Made by a program: the position numbers and the translations under genes
The notes under the pieces: model-generated
What the model saw: only the letters and a program-made list of their open reading frames with translations
Told to the model about the DNA's origin: nothing
The model's database searches: none
Shown here: positions 6,709-10,373 of the stretch, piece after piece
Layout of the letters: each line of letters begins with the position of its first letter
How positions within the stretch are numbered: the stretch's first letter is position 1
Assembly: GCA_900767495.1 (NCBI GenBank)
Contig: CAAFZH010000047.1
Location: 1-10,373 of the forward strand
Source: Clostridia bacterium
Lineage (GTDB): Bacteria; Bacillota; Clostridia; Christensenellales; Borkfalkiaceae
Direction of reading: 5' to 3'
DNA length: 10,373 nt

Positions 6709-6731
6709 GGTAAGGCGAGAGGGTGGGCGGG

Positions 6732-6760
6732 TTGACATTTTTTTTCGGTTGTGATATACT
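6732..6760 (+). promoter_or_regulatory. Strong sigma-A promoter of the ECF sigma operon
   Basis: TTGACA (6732-6737) is a perfect -35, TATACT (6755-6760) differs from TATAAT at one base, and the spacer is exactly 17 bp. Predicted transcription start is near 6767, giving a leader of about 57 bases. The element is typical of housekeeping transcription, so the operon need not depend solely on its own sigma factor. Confidence 0.8.
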
Positions 6761-6823
6761 TTTTTAAAATAATTTGCTTTTAAACGCAATAAAAACGGTT
6801 GTCGAGGTGTTTAATAATCGAAA

Positions 6824-7348
6824 ATGAACAAGCGAGAAATAGACGACACTCTTAATAAAATCGCGCGGGGCGATAACGACGCGCTCGGGCGATTGTATAC
6901 GGAAACAAGACGTGGAGTATACGCCTTTTTATTTTCATACTTTAATAACAAAGAAGATTGCGAAGACGCTATGCAGACGACTTTTTTAAAGGTTAAGCAA
7001 AACGCGGCGAAGTATTCCCCCGGCAACGGTCTTGCCTGGATATTGCAAATAGCCAAAAACGTTGCGCTTAACGAGTTGCGAGCAAAAACCAACCGCGAAA
7101 AATTGCAGTCGGAGGCAATCAAGAGCAACTCCGCCGTAGTCGAGCCGAATTGCGGCGGAACGCTTATGGATCTGATGAAAAAAATTCTCGACGAGGACGA
7201 GCAGAGAATAGTCGCTTTGCACGCGGTGGCGGGATATAAGCATAAGGAAATAGCAAAATTTTTGAATTGTCCCGTTGGCACGGTTACTTCAAAATATAAA
7301 CGCGCCGCGGATAAATTAAAATCGGCGTATGAGGAGGAACGGTTATGA
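6824..7348 (+). CDS. ECF-type RNA polymerase sigma factor
   Basis: A 174-residue sigma-70 family protein of the extracytoplasmic-function size and layout, directing RNA polymerase to a stress or envelope regulon. Region 2 spans about 18-88, with YAFLFSYFNNKEDCEDAMQT (33-52) and FLKV, then GLAWILQIAKNVALNELR. A linker follows, and region 4 lies at about 116-168, with the helix-turn-helix GYKHKEIAKFLNCPVGTVTS (137-156). There is no SigI-like sequence. ATG 6824 is the first start after an in-frame stop at 6815. The best ribosome binding site, GAGGTG (6804-6809), is 14 bases away, longer than usual, which suggests modest translation. Its stop overlaps the start of the next gene (ATGA), so the two are translationally coupled, as is usual for a sigma factor and its anti-sigma. 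The target promoters cannot be told. Confidence 0.9.
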   Translation: MNKREIDDTLNKIARGDNDALGRLYTETRRGVYAFLFSYFNNKEDCEDAMQTTFLKVKQNAAKYSPGNGLAWILQIAKNVALNELRAKTNREKLQSEAIKSNSAVVEPNCGGTLMDLMKKILDEDEQRIVALHAVAGYKHKEIAKFLNCPVGTVTSKYKRAADKLKSAYEEERL

Positions 7349-8736
7349 AAAGTTGGAAAAAAAGATTGAACGAAGAGTTCGAGGCGGCTGTTCCCGCGCT
7401 TAGTCGGGAGGTTTTAAACGCCCCCGTTCAGTCTGTTAAGGAAGAGGAAAAACCTCGCGCAAAAAAGATTTCGCCGCTGAAAAAACGGTTGTTTTTCGGC
7501 TCGGGTTTTGCGGCGGCGGCTCTGGCAATCGTATTTACGGTGTTGGGGGTTACCGGCGTATTTGCTCCGCCCGCCGCACCGAAACTTGCCGGCGGCGTGT
7601 ATACTCTGGAAATAAATCCCGCAGTAGTGTTCGTTACGGCAGAGAACGGAAAAGTACTTTCGGTAAAATCCTTAAACGAGGACGCCGACGTGGTGCTTTC
7701 GGACGAAAAGACGCGCGATAAGTTGATTAACGCGCCTATTAGCGAGGCGGTAGTCGCTTATACCGACGCCGTGGTTAAGGCGGGATATATTGATATTACC
7801 AAACGCGAAAACGCCGTTAAATTAAGTTATGTCGAATGGGTTGACGAAGATCGTTTAAATTCCGTTACGGAAAGTCTGCAAGACTATTTCAAACAAAAAG
7901 GCGTTTACGCGGCTATAGTGGAAAAATTTCTCACCAAGCGAGAATTGTGCGAAAAGGTGGGCGTGGCGGTTACGAATAAAACGGACGAACTTTTAGACGA
8001 ACTCGAAAGCCTTTCGGCGTTTTTCGCCGACCGTTCGGTCAAAAACGCTTCGACGGAAGAACTGCAGAATTTATATAATGAATATATAGTAGGCAAGTCC
8101 ACGCTGGAGTACGTTAAAAAAGAACTTATTTCGCGGATAAGCGATATAGCCGAAGGCGCGCTGCTTTTAAAAGAAATAGGCGTTTGTAACGCTAAAATCT
8201 TTACGAGCATACACAATCCCGGTTTGATTATTAATTACGATTACTGGAGGATTAAAAGCACCCCGAATTTGACTTATAAGGAAGAGTTTGCCGCGCTCAT
8301 AAAGGAAATGGACGGACTTATAGACGAATACGAGCAAAAATTCGGTAAAAAGATAGCGACTACCGACGAATACAACGCCGTGCGCGATGCTTTCTCGGCT
8401 TTTCAGGACGTCAACATAAAAGACTTTCTGACTTCGCTTACCGTGGCGGATTTCAGAAAGTCGTTAGGCGAATATATTACGGTATTAAAAAATATAGGGT
8501 ACGATACTTCCGCGCTCGAGACGATTATAAACGCGCCGCAGACGGCAGAAGAATATTTCGGTCAACTCCGCGTGGTAACTCGGCAGGTGCTTTTATCCCG
8601 CGAGAAAGGTTTTGAAGAAGTGTATTCCGCCCCGCGCGAGCAAATATCCGCGACCGATTACGACGATTATATAAGCGAAATTATAGCAAAATACGGCTCG
8701 CTCGAAAATTTTTGGGAAAATTTAAAAAATTCTTAA
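7345..8736 (+). CDS. Single-pass membrane SEAL/RsgI-like protein, probable anti-sigma factor
   Basis: A 463-residue protein. A charged cytoplasmic tail of about 48 residues (WKKRLNEEFEAAVPALSREV) is followed by one membrane span at about 49-73. The exported part begins VYTLEINPAVVFVT with N91-P92. This matches the segment of RsgI proteins now called the SEAL domain, where in characterised members the chain cuts itself between Asn and Pro; cleavage here is inferred. The rest (about 160-463) is mostly helical with no domain I recognise. The canonical RsgI N-terminal anti-sigma domain is not evident, so the short tail would have to bind the ECF factor. The start overlaps the sigma gene by four bases with GAGGAGG (7331-7337) before it, which is the main reason for the anti-sigma call. 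It could instead be a membrane sensor that acts on the sigma factor indirectly. Confidence 0.7.
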   Translation: MKSWKKRLNEEFEAAVPALSREVLNAPVQSVKEEEKPRAKKISPLKKRLFFGSGFAAAALAIVFTVLGVTGVFAPPAAPKLAGGVYTLEINPAVVFVTAENGKVLSVKSLNEDADVVLSDEKTRDKLINAPISEAVVAYTDAVVKAGYIDITKRENAVKLSYVEWVDEDRLNSVTESLQDYFKQKGVYAAIVEKFLTKRELCEKVGVAVTNKTDELLDELESLSAFFADRSVKNASTEELQNLYNEYIVGKSTLEYVKKELISRISDIAEGALLLKEIGVCNAKIFTSIHNPGLIINYDYWRIKSTPNLTYKEEFAALIKEMDGLIDEYEQKFGKKIATTDEYNAVRDAFSAFQDVNIKDFLTSLTVADFRKSLGEYITVLKNIGYDTSALETIINAPQTAEEYFGQLRVVTRQVLLSREKGFEEVYSAPREQISATDYDDYISEIIAKYGSLENFWENLKNS

Positions 8737-8803
8737 AAAGTTGCAACAAAACGCATTGCCCGATTGTTTAATAGTTGAAAATAAAATAAAAACGGAGGTT
8801 TTT

Positions 8804-10315
8804 ATGAGAAACAAAATTTTGGCTGTCGCGCTTTCCGCGATAATGATGAGTTCCATGTGCGCGCTTACCGCATGCGGCTCGAAGAATAAGGCAGAAGATC
8901 AGGCTTACGTAAGCCTCGACATCAACCCCGCGATCGAACTCGTGGTAGATAAGGATAATAACGTAGTATCCGTTCGCGGCGAAAACGAGGACGGGCAGGT
9001 TCTTTTGTACAACGAGGCGGGCATCAAGGGCGAGAAAATCGACGTTGCAATCGAAAAAATAACCAACCTTGCAATAGAGTACGGTTATCTCGATGAAAAC
9101 AATAAGGTCGTAGATACGCTCGTTACGTCCAACAGCGACTCTTTCGCAAAGAAAATTACGGAAAAGGTCAATACTACCGTTACCGCCACGGCGGGAAAGA
9201 CGGGTCTGACCGTTAAAACCGACGGCGACGGCGCGTATTCGTTGCTCCGCCGGATGGAAGAGTTCAAAAAAGAACACCCCAACGACAAGGCTATACAAAA
9301 TATGTCCGTAGCCAAATTCAAACTTGCGCTTTCGGTTTCGGAAACGGGCGAAATCACGCTGGAAGTTGCCGTTACGCTTGACGAAAGTCAACTTATGGCA
9401 AAACTCAAAGAGCAGAGCGAAAAGATAGAAGAGTTTGCCACCGAGGCTTACAGACAGGCAAAGACGCAGGCTCTCGCCGCTTACGATAAAGCGATAGATC
9501 TCGCGGTATACGGCGTTTACACTGCATTTTACACAAAGAGAGCGGTAACTAAACCTGCCACCGCGTATTACGGCAGCATGTACTGCGCTTACGCGACTGC
9601 CGCAAAGAGTCTTGATCTTGCGTGCGACGTTGCCGAGAGCGTAGCCACTGCAAGGACCTATCCTTTAACCGATGAGCAGATAGCGGCGGTCGTTGCCGCG
9701 CTCGGTCTTGAAAACGCCGACCCGATTAAAAATTCCAAGGGCGAAGTTACCATAGAGAGCATAGAGGCTTACGCCGACAAGCAGTTTAAAAACACCGAGG
9801 CGTCGGCTAAGTTGGAAGAAACCAAAGCCAGACTTACCGAGGCTCTTAACAAAACCGAAGCCGATATAAAGGCGAAAGTCAACGAGTTTACCGAAGAGTA
9901 CGCCGAGCAGATAGAGGCTACCGTAAACGCTGCCAACGCTGCGATAGCGGCGATAGACGCCTGGATAAAAGTTTTACCCGAGGACGTTCAAGCCGAAATC
10001 GCTAACGCAGAATCCGACATAAAGGCGGTTATAACCGATTTGTCTACGATTATTAAAAACGGCGGCAAGATCGAAATAAGCGACGTAAGGGCGAAAGCCG
10101 ACAAACTCGAAGGCAAGGCGAACGATTATCTCAATAAGATAAACAAAGACCTGACCGACGATGAACGCGCCGAACTCGAAAAGAACAAGACGGACGTCGT
10201 AAACAAAATGACGATCGAAAAGAAGAAAATGGAAGACGCGCTTACCAAGGCGGAAACCGAGGCTAAAAAATATCTCGAAAAGTTAAAAGCCGAGCGTAAA
10301 GAAAACAAAGAATAA
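8804..10315 (+). CDS. Lipoprotein with SEAL-like domain and long helical tail
   Basis: The start is ATG 8804, with GGAGG (8794-8798) five bases upstream; the in-frame TTG at 8741 has no such site. The product is 503 residues. A lipoprotein signal ends LTAC with lipidation expected at C24. Then YVSLDINPAIELVVDKDNNV with N41-P42, followed by NEDGQVLL, AIEKITNLAIEYGYL and VDTLVTSNSD. This is a good match to the RsgI-type SEAL segment, closer to the classical form than in the preceding protein. From about 195 to the end the sequence is Ala/Glu/Lys-rich and strongly helical, probably coiled coil and exposed outside the membrane. It lies 67 bases after the anti-sigma candidate with no clear terminator or promoter between, so it is probably in the same operon. 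A SEAL domain on a lipid anchor, with no cytoplasmic part, cannot release a sigma factor itself. A partner, decoy or sensor role is inference. Confidence 0.75.
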   Translation: MRNKILAVALSAIMMSSMCALTACGSKNKAEDQAYVSLDINPAIELVVDKDNNVVSVRGENEDGQVLLYNEAGIKGEKIDVAIEKITNLAIEYGYLDENNKVVDTLVTSNSDSFAKKITEKVNTTVTATAGKTGLTVKTDGDGAYSLLRRMEEFKKEHPNDKAIQNMSVAKFKLALSVSETGEITLEVAVTLDESQLMAKLKEQSEKIEEFATEAYRQAKTQALAAYDKAIDLAVYGVYTAFYTKRAVTKPATAYYGSMYCAYATAAKSLDLACDVAESVATARTYPLTDEQIAAVVAALGLENADPIKNSKGEVTIESIEAYADKQFKNTEASAKLEETKARLTEALNKTEADIKAKVNEFTEEYAEQIEATVNAANAAIAAIDAWIKVLPEDVQAEIANAESDIKAVITDLSTIIKNGGKIEISDVRAKADKLEGKANDYLNKINKDLTDDERAELEKNKTDVVNKMTIEKKKMEDALTKAETEAKKYLEKLKAERKENKE

Positions 10316-10351
10316 AATAGTACAAAAGTAGCGGCGGGGGAAGGTTTAAGA

Positions 10352-10373
10352 ATGGAAGAGAGAACGTCTGCAA
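10352..10373 (+). CDS. Start of a further gene, cut by the window edge
   Basis: ATG at 10352 opens a frame reading MEERTSA to the edge. A purine-rich GGGGGAAGG (10336-10344) precedes it with a 7-base gap, and it follows the lipoprotein gene by 36 bases on the same strand. Too short to identify; it may be the fourth gene of the sigma operon. Confidence 0.45.

Larger units (their letters stand above)
6355..6730. repeat. Mosaic of short palindromic intergenic repeats
   Basis: A gene-free stretch made of recognisable modules. CTCCCCCG/CGGGGGAG (6416-6437, six-base loop) forms a perfect hairpin. CTCCCGGGAGGGTGG occurs identically at 6442-6456 and 6560-6574, with a degraded form near 6717-6730. 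ATTGC/GCAAT (6495-6518) encloses a CCGC/GCGG core, and its reverse complement is of the CATTGCGAG...GGCAATC kind seen in many bacterial genomes. The 33-bp repeat recurs at 6608-6640. An inverted pair 6653-6672/6689-6708 completes the set. No coding sequence is convincing here. It looks like nested insertions of non-coding repeats between two operons. Confidence 0.7.

Noticed and set aside
6355..6730. CRISPR array
   Set aside because: Repeated modules are of different types and irregularly spaced; there are no uniform repeats and spacers.
8741..8803. TTG at 8741 as the start of the lipoprotein gene
   Set aside because: There is no ribosome binding site, and it would place 21 residues before a normal lipoprotein signal that begins at ATG 8804.

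Overview
The window reads as chromosomal DNA of an endospore-forming Clostridia-type Firmicute, probably an uncultured gut or anaerobic lineage. The evidence is a run of sporulation and germination genes (spoIIR, sleB, ypeB), strong AGGAGG-type ribosome binding sites, a near-consensus sigma-A promoter, and SEAL/RsgI-type sigma-regulator proteins. Placement below class level is inference. All convincing genes lie on the + strand.

Layout. Positions 1-604 hold the wreck of a small HExxH metallopeptidase-like gene. A short dispersed repeat cuts off its 5' end, and a structured 281-bp element (copy 1, 189-469) interrupts it. A promoter at 731-759 leads into a cytoplasmic family-20 glycoside hydrolase gene (787-2403), whose stop codon lies inside a second copy of the same element (2390-2670). 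Next comes spoIIR (2799-3323), with its ribosome binding site buried in a hairpin, and then a likely sigma-G promoter driving the sleB-ypeB germination operon (3443-6259), closed by a terminator. Positions 6355-6730 are a gene-free mosaic of small palindromic repeats. From 6732 a sigma-A promoter starts an operon of an ECF sigma factor, a one-span membrane anti-sigma candidate and a lipoprotein (6824-10315). The last two both carry the Asn-Pro motif of the autoproteolytic SEAL domain. A further gene starts at the right edge.

How the genes work together. SpoIIR is the forespore signal that triggers sigma-E activation in the mother cell. SleB and YpeB are the cortex-lytic enzyme and its partner, used at germination. 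This YpeB carries an extra ~250-residue lysine/arginine/alanine/glutamate-rich cytoplasmic domain. The sigma/anti-sigma/lipoprotein set looks like an envelope-sensing circuit in which an ECF factor, not SigI, is paired with RsgI-like SEAL proteins.

The most unusual signal is the repeat element. Its two copies share a ~229-nt interior that folds into two long hairpins and shows at least four compensatory base-pair changes. Each copy is closed by a 25-26 bp stem whose sequence is unrelated to the other copy's stem. In copy 1 one arm of that stem appears to be an inverted copy of the interrupted gene. I recognise no named family with this arrangement.
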